Below, piece by piece: positions 1 to 8,986 of a stretch of DNA of 31,949 nucleotides. The translations under genes were made by a program, and so were the position numbers. The notes under the pieces were generated by a model that was given only the letters and a program-made list of their open reading frames with translations, had not been told where the DNA came from and ran no database searches. Origin of the DNA: Synergistaceae bacterium. GTDB taxonomy: Bacteria > Synergistota > Synergistia > Synergistales > Synergistaceae. Within the stretch, counting starts at the first letter, position 1; the number at the start of each line of letters is the position of its first letter. The stretch covers positions 1 through 31,949 of the forward strand of contig JAUNSQ010000003.1 of NCBI GenBank assembly GCA_030539135.1. The letters are read 5' to 3'.

Positions 1-699
1 CACGACGGCAAGGTATTCACGCCGGACAAGTTCATAGACGTGTTTGAGGAAAACGGTTTTATAATGCAGCTCGACGAATACATCTGGGAGTATGTATGCA
101 GCCTGATTAGAAAATGGCTCGACGAAGGGCGGACGGTCGTCCCGGTCTCAGTGAACGTATCGCGGCTGGATATATATAACAAGAACCTGCGCGGGGTATT
201 GAACGGGCTTGTAAAGAAATACGGCCTTTCGCGCGACCTGCTGAGGCTGGAGATCACGGAGACCTCCTATATGCAGGACCCGGAGCAGCTCATCGGAGTC
301 GTGAGGCAGCTTCGCGAGGATGGGTTCTTTATCGAGATGGACGACTTCGGAAGTGGCTACTCATCGCTCAACACACTCAAGGATGTTGTAGTCGACATGC
401 TGAAGCTCGATATGAGGTTCATATCTTCCGCCGAGGCGGAGGGACGGAGCGGGATAATCCTGAGCGCCATAGTGCGCATGTCATACGGGCTTAATATCCC
501 AGTTATAGCGGAGGGGGTCGAGACTTCGCAGCAGGCGGACTTCCTCAGGGATATCGGGTGCGTGATCGCGCAGGGCTATTTATACGCGAGGCCGATGTCG
601 GTGAAGGATTTTGAGGAGCTTTTGATGGCTGGGAACACAGGGGACATCAACGATGCGATACGGACGGAGATGCGTCCGTATCGCGGAGAAAACAAATAA
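1..699 (+). CDS. EAL-domain cyclic-di-GMP phosphodiesterase, 3' part
   Basis: This is the C-terminal 232 codons of an EAL domain; the reading frame is open to the left edge, so the EAL signature and any sensory or GGDEF domain lie outside the window. Visible family motifs are the ITET segment (metal-binding Glu), EMDDFGSGYSSL (the DDFG loop with two catalytic Asp), the LKLD segment, VIAEGVET, and the terminal AQGYLYARPM. All catalytic positions that can be checked are intact, so it is probably an active phosphodiesterase that hydrolyses c-di-GMP to pGpG. It meets trkH head-on: its TAA stop abuts the trkH stop with no spacer. A GTG at 40 is only an internal codon, not a start. Confidence 0.9.
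   Translation, partial: HDGKVFTPDKFIDVFEENGFIMQLDEYIWEYVCSLIRKWLDEGRTVVPVSVNVSRLDIYNKNLRGVLNGLVKKYGLSRDLLRLEITETSYMQDPEQLIGVVRQLREDGFFIEMDDFGSGYSSLNTLKDVVVDMLKLDMRFISSAEAEGRSGIILSAIVRMSYGLNIPVIAEGVETSQQADFLRDIGCVIAQGYLYARPMSVKDFEELLMAGNTGDINDAIRTEMRPYRGENK
655..684. other. Perfect 12-bp inverted repeat inside the end of the EAL gene
   Basis: GCGATACGGACG at 655-666 is exactly repeated in inverted form at 673-684, with a 6-nt loop (GAGATG). It lies just before the EAL stop codon and next to the convergent trkH stop. No U-tract follows on either strand, so it is not a classical intrinsic terminator. It could act as a 3' stability hairpin or a weak bidirectional terminator. Confidence 0.55.
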
Positions 700-2151
700 T
701 TATTTCTTCCACGCGTCCTTAGTGAAGAGGACGAGTACTGTGTAAAGTTCAAGCCGACCGCAGAGCATGCAGAAAGTATAGACCCATTTCGCAAATACGT
801 GCTGAGACGCGAAGTTATGAACCGGGCCGACTGCTCCAAGCCCGGGTCCGACGTTGCCGAGCGTAGCGGCTACGGCGCTGATCGAGGTAAGTATGTCCTG
901 TCCAGTCGCCGCGACCGCGAGCGATGCAAGGAAGAATATCAGCATGTAGAGAAAGATAAACGATGCCGCGGAGATAGCGGTGCTTTGGTCGACAGTTCTG
1001 TCGCCAAAACGTATAGGTACGACGGCGCTTGGGTGTATGCAGCGCCTGATCTCAGATACGACATGTTTCCACACTATCTGTATGCGCACACATTTGACGG
1101 CGCCCGCCGTCGACCCCGCGCATCCTCCGACTATCATAAGTAGCAGCAGTATGAGCTGCGTCATCGGCGGCCATAACTCATAATTCGTCGTCGCGTAGCC
1201 CGTGGTCGTTATCACAGTTACGACCTGAAACGCAGCATGGCGCAGAGCCGTAAGCAGGTCTGTGAAGTATCCCTGCGTATAGATGAATATCGTTATCGCC
1301 GCTGTGGAGAATAGGATCATGCCTGTGTAAAAAGAGAACTCAGGGTCTTTGTACGGGGCAAGCGACTTGTTTCTGATAGCGAGCAGATGGAGGTTGAAGT
1401 TCGCGCCAGAGAGGAACATTATAAATGTCAGTGTCCAATCGTACCACGCCGAAGCGTATTCGCCGACGCTCGCGTTCTTTGGCGAGAAGCCGCCGGTCGA
1501 GACAGCCGTGAAAGCATGGCAAATGGATTCAAAGAAATTCATTCCGCCGACCATGAGCAGCGCGATGCCAAAGACCGTCAGTCCCATATAGACCTGCCAG
1601 AGCATCTTAGACATATCCTGTATGCGCGGGCTGATCTTTTCGAGTACGGGGCCGGGCGATTCGGCCTTGAAGAGCTGAGTCATCGTGACGCCGAACATCG
1701 GCAGCAGCGCGATAGTCAGGACGACTATGCCCATCCCGCCGAGCCACTGAGTCTGTGAGCGCCACATGAGTATCCCGCGCGGAAGCGCCTCGATGTTTGT
1801 TATTATTGTCGAACCTGTCGTTGTGAAGCCGGACATCGCCTCAAAATACGCGTCGGTGAACGAAGGTGTATATCCGCCGGCCATATATGGGACGGATCCT
1901 ATGAGCGACGCGAATATCCACGCCATAGTCACGGCGGCGAAGGCCTCCCTCGCGCCCATATCCTGCGGCTTCGCGTTTCTGCCGATTTCAAACAAGACGG
2001 CAGAGAGCAGCAGCCCAAGGCTTATCGCGATAAAGAAGGAACGCGCGTCCAGCGATCTGTCATGCAGCGCCCACATAAGAGGGAACGCCATGCTGAGAGA
2101 GATCACCAGCATCAGGAGCGACAGAAAGCGCGAAACGATACGGAATTTCAT
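700..2151 (-). CDS. trkH: TrkH-type potassium uptake membrane subunit
   Basis: This 483-residue polytopic membrane protein is the ion-conducting subunit of a Trk/Ktr K+ uptake system. The four selectivity-filter loops are recognisable: TTTGST (110-115), STGGFS (218-223), TTTGYA (315-320) and LGNVGPG (431-437), each with the filter glycine. Many hydrophobic helices lie between them, as in the superfamily. Its ATG overlaps the TGA of trkA by four bases (ATGA), so the two are translationally coupled and form a complete regulator-plus-channel operon. Length is normal for TrkH. Trk and Ktr types cannot be separated firmly by eye, but the partner's double RCK structure favours Trk. Confidence 0.93.
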   Translation of the reverse strand: MKFRIVSRFLSLLMLVISLSMAFPLMWALHDRSLDARSFFIAISLGLLLSAVLFEIGRNAKPQDMGAREAFAAVTMAWIFASLIGSVPYMAGGYTPSFTDAYFEAMSGFTTTGSTIITNIEALPRGILMWRSQTQWLGGMGIVVLTIALLPMFGVTMTQLFKAESPGPVLEKISPRIQDMSKMLWQVYMGLTVFGIALLMVGGMNFFESICHAFTAVSTGGFSPKNASVGEYASAWYDWTLTFIMFLSGANFNLHLLAIRNKSLAPYKDPEFSFYTGMILFSTAAITIFIYTQGYFTDLLTALRHAAFQVVTVITTTGYATTNYELWPPMTQLILLLLMIVGGCAGSTAGAVKCVRIQIVWKHVVSEIRRCIHPSAVVPIRFGDRTVDQSTAISAASFIFLYMLIFFLASLAVAATGQDILTSISAVAATLGNVGPGLGAVGPVHNFASQHVFAKWVYTFCMLCGRLELYTVLVLFTKDAWKK

Positions 2152-3524
2152 TGCACAGGTTCGCCAAGCGATCTGAGCGCGAGCGGCATTATTTCAGACG
2201 ATGCGAATATGGTGACCTTGTCGCCAGCCATGAGCTGCGTCGTGCCGACCGGTATCAGTATGTCCATATTTCTCTGTATGATGCCCGCGACGGACCCGGC
2301 CGGCATTTTGATCTCCATGAACTTCTTGCCGACCGCGGGAGAATCCTCGGAGAGCGTTATCTCTATCGCCTCGGCGTCTATCTCGTCCAGTATAGTAAGG
2401 TCTCCAGAGGAGTTTTGATAGCGGACGTTCTTGATGATAACGTTCGCGAGAGCTTGGTTCCTGTCGACTATAGAATCGACGGGGATATGGTTTGTCATTC
2501 CGAGGTAATTGGAGCGTTTAACGATCGCGATGCTCTTAGACGCGCCGAGCGTCTTTCCAAGAACAGAGAGCATGAGGTTTTTTTCATCCTGGTCGGTAGC
2601 CGCTATGAAACCGTCGGCCTCGGAGATGCCCTCCGACGCGAGGAGGTCGGCGTCCGCCCCGTCGCCGCAGATGACGAGCGCTTTAGGCAGCTCAGCCGCT
2701 ATACGCTCGCTCTTCTCGCGATCTTCCTCGAAGAGGCGGACGTCGATGCCGCGAAAATGCGTTATGAGTCTGTGCGATATCTGGTAGCCGATCTTGCCCC
2801 CGCCTATCACGAAGACTCTGGAGAGCCTCTTCTCGTTCGTTGGCTGGAACACCATCTCAAGGTCTCTGGCCTGGTCGCGGTAGCACATCGAATAGCACAC
2901 GTCGCCGGGCTCGATGGTGTCGTCGCCCTTAGGAACAAAGCTAGCCCCGTCGCGCTGTATGCATACTATAGTAGTGATAAGATCTGGATTCTGTTTTCTG
3001 ACCTCCGAGAGAGGCAGGCCGCATACGGGGGATTCATTCGCTATGCGGAAAGCATATATCCCGGCCTTGCCTCCGGCTATCTCCGTCGCGTGCATAGCGC
3101 CGCGTACCTCAAGCAGCTCCTCAAGCTCCCTGACGACGGAGCGCTCGGGCGAAATGAGCATATCGATGCCGAGGTCCCTTGCCCAGTGTTCGTTGTCCGT
3201 GAACTCCAGCCCGACCGCGCGAGCGATGACATGCGGGACGCCCATCTTCTTGGCGATCCAGCAGGCCATGATGTTGACCTCGTCCTTGTTTGTGCAGGCT
3301 ATCAGAAGAGAGATGTCAGTCTTGCCCTTTTTGCTGAGCCCGGCGCGTTCAAGCACGCTTGGTCTCGCGCCGTTGCCTTTGATGACGATGACGTCAAGGT
3401 CGTTTTCCAGACGCGAGACGCGTGTCTCGTCCTCTTCCACCACAATGATGTCATGTCCATCGTCGGAAAGGTCTTTTGCCACGCTGTAACCGACTTCTCC
3501 GGCTCCGACAATAATTATGCGCAA
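2148..3524 (-). CDS. trkA: TrkA, cytoplasmic NAD-binding K+ uptake regulator
   Basis: This is the peripheral RCK (KTN) subunit that gates TrkH. It has two tandem Rossmann units, each with a nucleotide-binding glycine motif: VGAGEVG near residues 6-12 and IGGGKIG near 240-246. Each is followed by a TrkA_C-like lobe, as expected for full-length TrkA (458 residues here). The start chosen is TTG at 3524, which gives MRIIIVGAGEVG, the usual N-terminus of the family, with a GGGAG element 11 nt upstream. An in-frame GTG at 3536 and an ATG at 3596 would add non-conserved residues. It is first in the trkA-trkH operon. Confidence 0.92.
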   Translation of the reverse strand: MRIIIVGAGEVGYSVAKDLSDDGHDIIVVEEDETRVSRLENDLDVIVIKGNGARPSVLERAGLSKKGKTDISLLIACTNKDEVNIMACWIAKKMGVPHVIARAVGLEFTDNEHWARDLGIDMLISPERSVVRELEELLEVRGAMHATEIAGGKAGIYAFRIANESPVCGLPLSEVRKQNPDLITTIVCIQRDGASFVPKGDDTIEPGDVCYSMCYRDQARDLEMVFQPTNEKRLSRVFVIGGGKIGYQISHRLITHFRGIDVRLFEEDREKSERIAAELPKALVICGDGADADLLASEGISEADGFIAATDQDEKNLMLSVLGKTLGASKSIAIVKRSNYLGMTNHIPVDSIVDRNQALANVIIKNVRYQNSSGDLTILDEIDAEAIEITLSEDSPAVGKKFMEIKMPAGSVAGIIQRNMDILIPVGTTQLMAGDKVTIFASSEIMPLALRSLGEPVQ

Positions 3525-3705
3525 AGGTTCCGTCACTCCCTGAGGATATATGATCTTTACAGAGACATCATTATAGCATTTGCTGAAAAAAAGCAAGCAT
3601 TTTCAAGTATGTTTTATTTTTAGCCGGGGTTTTGTGTAGTAAAATAACAATGTTCAATAAACGCGGGCAAACGCGCCGCAAATCAAACTGCCGGAGGGGC
3701 AAGAT

Positions 3706-4029
3706 ATGTTTACGTTTAATAAAGACGTTACAGCCACGGAACCCATAGCTGGGTTCTCAAGAAAGATACTCTCATACGATGAAAATCTCATGGTGGTCGA
3801 GGGGACGTTCAAGAAGGGCACGTTCGTCGCGTCGCACCATCATCCGCACACTCAGGCCAGCTATGTGTCGTCCGGCAGCATCAGGGCTAAGGTCGGCGGC
3901 GAGACTCGCACGTTGTCAAAGGGCGATTCGATATTGATGGGGCCGGACGAGCCCCACGAGATAGAGATGCTCGAAGATTCCGTAGTAATAGACGTGTTTA
4001 CGCCAATGCGTGAGGATTTCGTAAAGTAA
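3706..4029 (+). CDS. Small single-domain cupin protein
   Basis: A 107-residue protein consisting of one cupin barrel. Motif 1 supplies metal ligands at His44, His46 and probably Gln50 (segment SHHHPHTQASYV), followed by GSIRAKVGGE. Motif 2 is GDSILMGPDEPHEIEML with the second-motif His. A Pro-x-x-x-Pro-His ending of this kind is typical of small cupin_2 proteins that bind a divalent metal. The ribosome-binding site GGAGGGG precedes the ATG. It stands alone between the divergent trkA operon and an AT-rich gap. Substrate and enzymatic activity cannot be inferred; it could be a sugar- or metabolite-binding cupin. Confidence 0.85.
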   Translation: MFTFNKDVTATEPIAGFSRKILSYDENLMVVEGTFKKGTFVASHHHPHTQASYVSSGSIRAKVGGETRTLSKGDSILMGPDEPHEIEMLEDSVVIDVFTPMREDFVK

Positions 4030-4184
4030 ATTAGAGCTTTGGCTCTTCTCGTATATCGTCGGCCAGCCTGTGGCGTTTTATGTGGGCGACTGTTAATGTC
4101 TGTTTTGGACAGTGATGTTTTTAGTTTTTCTTGCGTTTTATCATACAAAGTTGTAGTCTTTATCGGGATATTTCTAAACTATGA

Positions 4185-4225
4185 TATAATAAACAGTATA
4201 GTGGACTTCGTTATCCACTATTTTA
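4185..4225 (+). promoter_or_regulatory. Extended -10 promoter and 5' leader hairpin before the Aas-like gene
   Basis: TGATATAAT at 4182-4190 is a consensus extended -10 element (TGn-TATAAT). No good -35 lies at the right distance, as is common for extended -10 promoters. Transcription from it would begin close to 4197, right at a hairpin with arms ATAGTGGA (4198-4205) and TCCACTAT (4214-4221), followed by TTTT. The hairpin would form the extreme 5' end of the mRNA and could stabilise it, or act as a weak attenuator just before the ribosome-binding site. Confidence 0.5.
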
Positions 4226-4237
4226 TCTGAGAGGCGG

Positions 4238-6385
4238 ATGGTAGATTTGTTCCGACTGATTGTGCGGTTCTTTCTGAACCTTTTCTTTAACGTGCAGGTC
4301 AAAGGATGGGAAAACTGGAAAAACGCGGGAGAGGGAGTCCTTATCGCCCCTAACTATGTCTCGTTCATAGATCCGCTGATTTTGGCGGTGTTCCTTCCTG
4401 AAAGAGTCCCTTTCGCCATCGAGCGCCGACTTACCAAAAAACGTTTCGTAAACTTCTTCCTGTCGATAGCCGACACGCACATCCTTGATTCCGACGCGCC
4501 AATGTCGCTGAAATACTTCCTCACGTTGCTCAAAAACGGCGGACGCTGCGTTATCTTCCCTGAGCTGCAGCCCACGACCATAGGCAACGCGATGAAGGTG
4601 TCAAGCGGCGTCGCTCAGATAGCCGACCACACGAACGCTAAGATCCTCCCGATATATATAGACGGGACGCAGCGCACGCCGTTCTCGCGCATACAGCATA
4701 AGCCCGGGGTAAGGTTTTTCTCGAAGGTAACGATAACCGTATTTCCTGTGCACGAACTTAAGGTCCCCGATGAACTGACCGGCTCCAAGCGCAGCGCGGC
4801 CGCCGGACGCGAGCTTGAGAAGATAATGAACGAGGCCGCGATGTACGCGCGACGCAAGGAAAAGCCGTTCTGGGACGTGCTGCTCGACGCACGCGACGAA
4901 TTCGGAGGAAAGACGAGGCTCTTCTGCGACTTCCAGCAGAAGCCAGTCACATATAACGGCTTTATCACAAGGGTCCTCCTTATAGAAGAAGCCCTGAAGG
5001 CCCAGAGACTTGAGGGCGAACATGTCGGCGTACTGCTCCCGACGTCGCTCGGCGGCGTCGTCACGATGTACGCGCTGCAAAAGATGGGCCGCATACCAGC
5101 GATGCTCAACTTCTCGCTGGGCGGACGCTCTCTCGTGAACTGCTGCCGCACCGGCGATATCAAGACGGTCATAAGCTCGCGCAAGTTCATTGAGCTTGGC
5201 AAGCTGGATCATCTTTCAAAGGCGATAGAGGATGAAGGCCTGCGTATCTTCTGGCTTGAAGACGCGGCCCCTCTCATAACGACGAAGAAGAAGCTCTCTG
5301 CCGCTCTGCGCGCGCCGTTCCTCAAGTCCAACCCGGTGCGCCCGGGCGAAGCCGACAAGCCCGCGGTGCTGCTCTTCACCTCCGGCTCCGAAGGAGCGCC
5401 AAAGGGCGTTCTCCTGAGCTACAAGAACCTGCACACAAACCACGCGCAGATGTACACGCGCGTAGATTTCTACCGCTCCGACAGGGTGCTCAACGCGATG
5501 CCGATTTTCCATTCTTTCGGCCTCTGCGGAATATTCATGCCTGTCACGCTCGGCTTCATGGTCCACCTCTATCCGTCGCCGCTCAACTACAAGACCATAG
5601 CGTCGCTGTGCTATGACGAACGCATCACGATACTCTTCTCAACGGACACATTCCTGAGCGGCTACGCTAAGGCCGCCGCCGACAACTATGACTTCGCCAC
5701 GATACGCCTGCTTGTCCAGGGCGGCGAGAAACTCAAGACATCTACGCAGCATACATGGTTCGAGCGCTTCAACATAAGGATAACCGAGGGCTACGGCGTT
5801 ACCGAAGCCGCGCCTGTCGTCGCGAACAACTACTACGCGCATCACAAGACAGACACAGTTGGCCAGTTCGTCTCCGGGCTCGAGTATCGCATAGAGCTGG
5901 TTGAAGGCGTAAGCGAGGGTGGCAGACTGTGGCTCAAAGGCGACAACGTGATGCTTGGATATTACAGAATAACAAATCCCGGGGTGCTCGAACCGCTCAA
6001 AGACGGCTGGTTCGACGTCGGAGACATCGTCAGCGTGGACGACGAGGGTTATGTAAAGATACTCGGCCGCGCGAAGCGCTTTGCCAAGATAGGCGGAGAG
6101 ATGATATCGCTCGCGGCTGTCGAGGAAGTCCTCTGCGAGATATGGCCTGAGGAGAAACACGCCGTGCTTATGACAAGCGGTGGAGCTCGCGGCGAGATAT
6201 TGACGCTCGTCACCACGAGGCCGGAGCTCAAGCGCGAAGAAGTGCACCAGAAGCTAGGCGAATACGGTATGGCTGAGATAGCTATTCCTAAGAAGGTCAT
6301 CTTCATGGAGGAGATACCGCTCCTCGGCACAGGAAAGCCGGACTTCGTAACGTTGGGAGAAATGTACTGCAAGGAAGACGGCTAA
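4238..6385 (+). CDS. aas: Aas-like fused PlsC-type acyltransferase / acyl-ACP synthetase
   Basis: 715 residues with two domains. Residues 1-200 resemble the lysophospholipid acyltransferase domain of Aas; residues 205-715 form an AMP-dependent acyl-ACP/CoA synthetase. The ligase half has TSGSEGAPKG (about 381-390), YGVTEAAP (about 519), the GWFDVGD hinge region (about 592) and TGKPDFVTL with the catalytic Lys near 700. The acyltransferase half is abnormal: the HX4D motif reads YVSFID (Tyr40 replaces the catalytic His; codon TAT at 4355-4357), and FPEGR reads FPELQ (107-111). The E. coli-type central MFS domain is absent, as in many Aas relatives. The ligase is probably active and fatty-acid directed; the acyltransferase domain is probably not catalytic. 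An AGAGGCGG element sits close to the ATG. Confidence 0.85.
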   Translation: MVDLFRLIVRFFLNLFFNVQVKGWENWKNAGEGVLIAPNYVSFIDPLILAVFLPERVPFAIERRLTKKRFVNFFLSIADTHILDSDAPMSLKYFLTLLKNGGRCVIFPELQPTTIGNAMKVSSGVAQIADHTNAKILPIYIDGTQRTPFSRIQHKPGVRFFSKVTITVFPVHELKVPDELTGSKRSAAAGRELEKIMNEAAMYARRKEKPFWDVLLDARDEFGGKTRLFCDFQQKPVTYNGFITRVLLIEEALKAQRLEGEHVGVLLPTSLGGVVTMYALQKMGRIPAMLNFSLGGRSLVNCCRTGDIKTVISSRKFIELGKLDHLSKAIEDEGLRIFWLEDAAPLITTKKKLSAALRAPFLKSNPVRPGEADKPAVLLFTSGSEGAPKGVLLSYKNLHTNHAQMYTRVDFYRSDRVLNAMPIFHSFGLCGIFMPVTLGFMVHLYPSPLNYKTIASLCYDERITILFSTDTFLSGYAKAAADNYDFATIRLLVQGGEKLKTSTQHTWFERFNIRITEGYGVTEAAPVVANNYYAHHKTDTVGQFVSGLEYRIELVEGVSEGGRLWLKGDNVMLGYYRITNPGVLEPLKDGWFDVGDIVSVDDEGYVKILGRAKRFAKIGGEMISLAAVEEVLCEIWPEEKHAVLMTSGGARGEILTLVTTRPELKREEVHQKLGEYGMAEIAIPKKVIFMEEIPLLGTGKPDFVTLGEMYCKEDG

Positions 6386-6441
6386 ACCGGCTCTAAATAG
6401 TGACCCCGATACGAATAACAAACATATAAGGAGATGCTGAT

Positions 6442-6996
6442 ATGACGAAAATAGAAGCGATAGTCAGCGCGATAAAGAACGATCTCCTGCCCCTCACGAG
6501 GAAGGGCGTGTCCGAGGGCGGACACGTCTTCGGAGGGCTTGTGCTCGACGGCAAGACATACAAGACAGTGGCTGTCGGCACCAACCGCCGCCAAGTGAAC
6601 CCGATATACCACGGGGAGATAGACACAATCCAGAACTTCTTTGCGCTCAAAGACAGGCCCGCCCCTGAGGACTGCATCTTCATCGCGAGCCATGAGCCAT
6701 GCTCCATGTGCGTCTCGGCCATATCGTGGTCAGGATTCCGTGAGATATGGGTGCTCTTCGACGGAGCTGACATGACGAAAGATTTTGAGATGCCCGTCGA
6801 CCTCCTCATGTACAAAGAAATTTTTGGCGTTGACGGCGCGAGAAACGAAAACTCCTTCTTCAAAAAATATGATTTAAAAGCGGAAGCCGCGAAGGAACAA
6901 GACGCCGAGGAACTAGCGGAGAAGATCGACGAGCTCGTCAAGGAATATGCCGAGCTCGACACGCTCGTTTTGGATTTCGGCTACCCCGGAATTTGA
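6442..6996 (+). CDS. Cytidine/deoxycytidylate-deaminase-fold zinc protein
   Basis: A 184-residue protein with the zinc-dependent deaminase core: HGE at 57-59 (zinc-ligand His and proton-shuttle Glu) and PCSMC at 86-90 (two zinc-ligand Cys). The core is followed by an acidic, helical C-terminal extension rich in Glu and Lys (about 145-184). AAGGAG lies 8 nt before the ATG. The motif order fits the nucleoside/base deaminase superfamily (guanine deaminase, tRNA adenosine deaminase and cytosine deaminase are relatives). The active-site residues look intact, so a hydrolytic deaminase is likely, but the substrate cannot be read from the sequence. It lies between the Aas-like gene and glmS on the same strand, with gaps of 56 and 83 bp. 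Confidence 0.8.
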   Translation: MTKIEAIVSAIKNDLLPLTRKGVSEGGHVFGGLVLDGKTYKTVAVGTNRRQVNPIYHGEIDTIQNFFALKDRPAPEDCIFIASHEPCSMCVSAISWSGFREIWVLFDGADMTKDFEMPVDLLMYKEIFGVDGARNENSFFKKYDLKAEAAKEQDAEELAEKIDELVKEYAELDTLVLDFGYPGI

Positions 6997-7079
6997 TTTC
7001 GCCAGCGCGAAAAAATATCCGCATTTCCAGTGAAAATATTGTAGAATAGCACTACATAACTCGAAAGGATTGATGGCGC

Positions 7080-8906
7080 ATGTGCGGTATCATGGGATAC
7101 ATCGGCGACAGCGAACCGACGAAGATAATCCTCGAAGGGCTTGCCAAACACGAATACAGAGGTTACGACTCGGCGGGTATAGCCGTCATCAAAGATGGAG
7201 CGATACAGGAGATACGCACGACGGGAAGGGTCTGTCAGCTCGCTGAGAAGGTCAAAGAGACCGGCTTCACCGGCGAGTTCGGCATCGGACACACGCGCTG
7301 GGCCACGCACGGAGGCGTCACCGAGAACAACGCTCACCCACATATTAGCAGCGACGATAAAGTTGTCCTTGTCCATAACGGCATCATCGAGAACGCGCGC
7401 GAGATACGCGCTGAGCTCGAGGCCAAGGGAATAAAATTCCACACGGAGACGGACACGGAATCTGCGGTCCAATACCTCGGGTACGTCTACGACGGAGATC
7501 CAAAGGGCGCCATAGTAAAACTCACGAAGCGCATTCGCGGAGCGTTCGCGCTCGTCATAATGTTCTACGACAAAAACGAGGAATTCTGGGTCGTCCGCAA
7601 GGGCTCGCCGCTCGTCGTCGGGCACGCGGGACACGAGGGCTTCTGCGCCTCCGACCCTACCGCATTGCTTGAATACACGCGCGATGTATGGTTCATGGAC
7701 GATGACGAAATGGCGCAGATAACCCGCGAGGGCTGCAAGTTCTTCGACTTCAACGGCGTGGAACACGAAAAGAAGACGATGCATCTTGACTGGGACTCAG
7801 CTATGACGAGCCGAGGAGAGTATGCCCACTTCATGCTCAAGGAGATACACGAGCAGCCTGACGTAATGACCCACACGCTGCTTGGCCGCGTCGCTAACAA
7901 TGAAGTCGACCTCAGCCGCGAGCTGGACTGGACGCCTGAGCAGGTAAAGGGTTGGAAAAAGATACACTTCGTCGCCTGCGGCACGTCGCATTACGCGACG
8001 ATGATCGCTGCGCGCATAATGGAAACGCTTGGAAACTTTGAGATACGCACAGAAGTAGCCTCCGAATACCGCTATATGAATATTCCAATAGGCCCTGATA
8101 CTCTAGCCATATTTGTATCGCAGTCAGGTGAGACGGCCGACACGCTCCACGCCGCTCGCCTCGCTATGTCTAAGGGAGCCAAGTGCCTTGTTATAACGAA
8201 CGTCCGCGGCTCGACGATACACCGCGAGGTCGGCGACGCGCTAGTCACTCCGGCAGGCCCGGAGATAGGCGTCGCGGCCACAAAGACATTCACGGCGCAG
8301 ATAACTATCTTAACGCTGCTCGGCCTCTATATGGCGAAGCTCAGGGGAGAACTTCTGCCGGAGCCCGAGAAAAATTTGGTCGGCGCGCTCATGGATATTC
8401 CTGCCAAACTCTCGAGAATTCTTGACCAAGAGAAAGTGATCGAGCAAATAGCGCGCAACTTTGCCGACGCAAGAGGTTTTTTCTTCATTGGCAGAGGACT
8501 TGCTTACCCGCCGGCACTGGAGGGGGCGCTCAAGCTCAAGGAGATATCATACCTCCACGCCGAGGCATACCCTGCCGGTGAGATGAAACATGGTCCAATC
8601 GCGCTGCTCGACAAAGAGCTGCCGGTCGTTGCCCTTGTGCCAAAAGGGTTCCTCTGGGAAAAGACCATCTCCAACATCGAGGAGTCTATGGCCCGCAAGT
8701 CGCCAATTATCGCGATAGCCACAGAGGGCGACGAAGAGATAAAGCATTATTCCGAAAACGTTATATATACCCCTGCGACCGAGCCGGAACTATTCCCGTT
8801 CATCGCGGTCATCCCGCTGCAGCTCTTCGCCTACTACGTGGCGAGACAGCGCGGCTGCGACATTGACATGCCGCGCAACTTGGCGAAATCCGTAACGGTA
8901 GAATAA
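7080..8906 (+). CDS. glmS: Glutamine--fructose-6-phosphate aminotransferase
   Basis: Makes glucosamine-6-phosphate from fructose-6-phosphate and glutamine, the first step to UDP-GlcNAc for peptidoglycan and lipopolysaccharide. The start is fixed by the N-terminal Cys2 nucleophile (MCGIMGYIG). The glutaminase domain (about 1-230) carries HEYRGYDSAG, GHTRWATHG and VVHNG-like segments. Two SIS domains follow, with CGTSHYA, SQSGETADT and ATKTFTAQ, then the interdomain region with HAEAYPAGEMKHGP and the conserved C-terminus MPRNLAKSVTVE. Length of 608 is normal. No glmS ribozyme-like leader is recognisable in the 83-bp gap upstream. The end of this gene is the classical target region of Tn7-like elements, and an accessory block begins directly downstream. 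Confidence 0.97.
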   Translation: MCGIMGYIGDSEPTKIILEGLAKHEYRGYDSAGIAVIKDGAIQEIRTTGRVCQLAEKVKETGFTGEFGIGHTRWATHGGVTENNAHPHISSDDKVVLVHNGIIENAREIRAELEAKGIKFHTETDTESAVQYLGYVYDGDPKGAIVKLTKRIRGAFALVIMFYDKNEEFWVVRKGSPLVVGHAGHEGFCASDPTALLEYTRDVWFMDDDEMAQITREGCKFFDFNGVEHEKKTMHLDWDSAMTSRGEYAHFMLKEIHEQPDVMTHTLLGRVANNEVDLSRELDWTPEQVKGWKKIHFVACGTSHYATMIAARIMETLGNFEIRTEVASEYRYMNIPIGPDTLAIFVSQSGETADTLHAARLAMSKGAKCLVITNVRGSTIHREVGDALVTPAGPEIGVAATKTFTAQITILTLLGLYMAKLRGELLPEPEKNLVGALMDIPAKLSRILDQEKVIEQIARNFADARGFFFIGRGLAYPPALEGALKLKEISYLHAEAYPAGEMKHGPIALLDKELPVVALVPKGFLWEKTISNIEESMARKSPIIAIATEGDEEIKHYSENVIYTPATEPELFPFIAVIPLQLFAYYVARQRGCDIDMPRNLAKSVTVE

Positions 8907-8924
8907 TTTACACAAGACATAAAT

Positions 8925-8970
8925 GATACGAACGAAGCCCCACCGTTTATGGCGGGGCTTCGTTCGTATC
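8925..8970. terminator. Long hairpin terminator between glmS and the minus-strand gene
   Basis: A perfect 17-bp inverted repeat: GATACGAACGAAGCCCC at 8925-8941 pairs with 8954-8970 around a 12-nt loop. It sits between two convergent genes and is probably a bidirectional terminator. The flanking sequence is only modestly T-rich on the plus strand. Confidence 0.75.
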
Positions 8971-8986
8971 GTGCCTTTAGTATTTA

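Noticed and set aside
2151..3623. A 490-codon open frame on the plus strand covering trkA
   Set aside because: It is exactly antisense to trkA, has no recognisable protein motif, and its translation is rich in Arg/His/Asp typical of a shadow frame in GC-biased DNA.
4601..6247. Several 100-200 codon minus-strand open frames within the Aas-like gene
   Set aside because: They overlap the well-supported ligase gene completely and show no domain or ribosome-binding site; shadow frames.
6997..7079. glmS ribozyme/riboswitch
   Set aside because: The 83-bp gap is too short for the catalytic fold and shows none of its helices; only weak promoter-like AT-rich sequence is seen.
6981..7784. A 267-codon minus-strand frame over the start of glmS
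   Set aside because: Antisense to the conserved glutaminase domain of glmS, with no family resemblance.
8907..8986. Tn7-like insertion next to glmS
   Set aside because: The position is suggestive, but no transposase, end repeats or target duplication could be found in the window; only the hairpin terminator is present.
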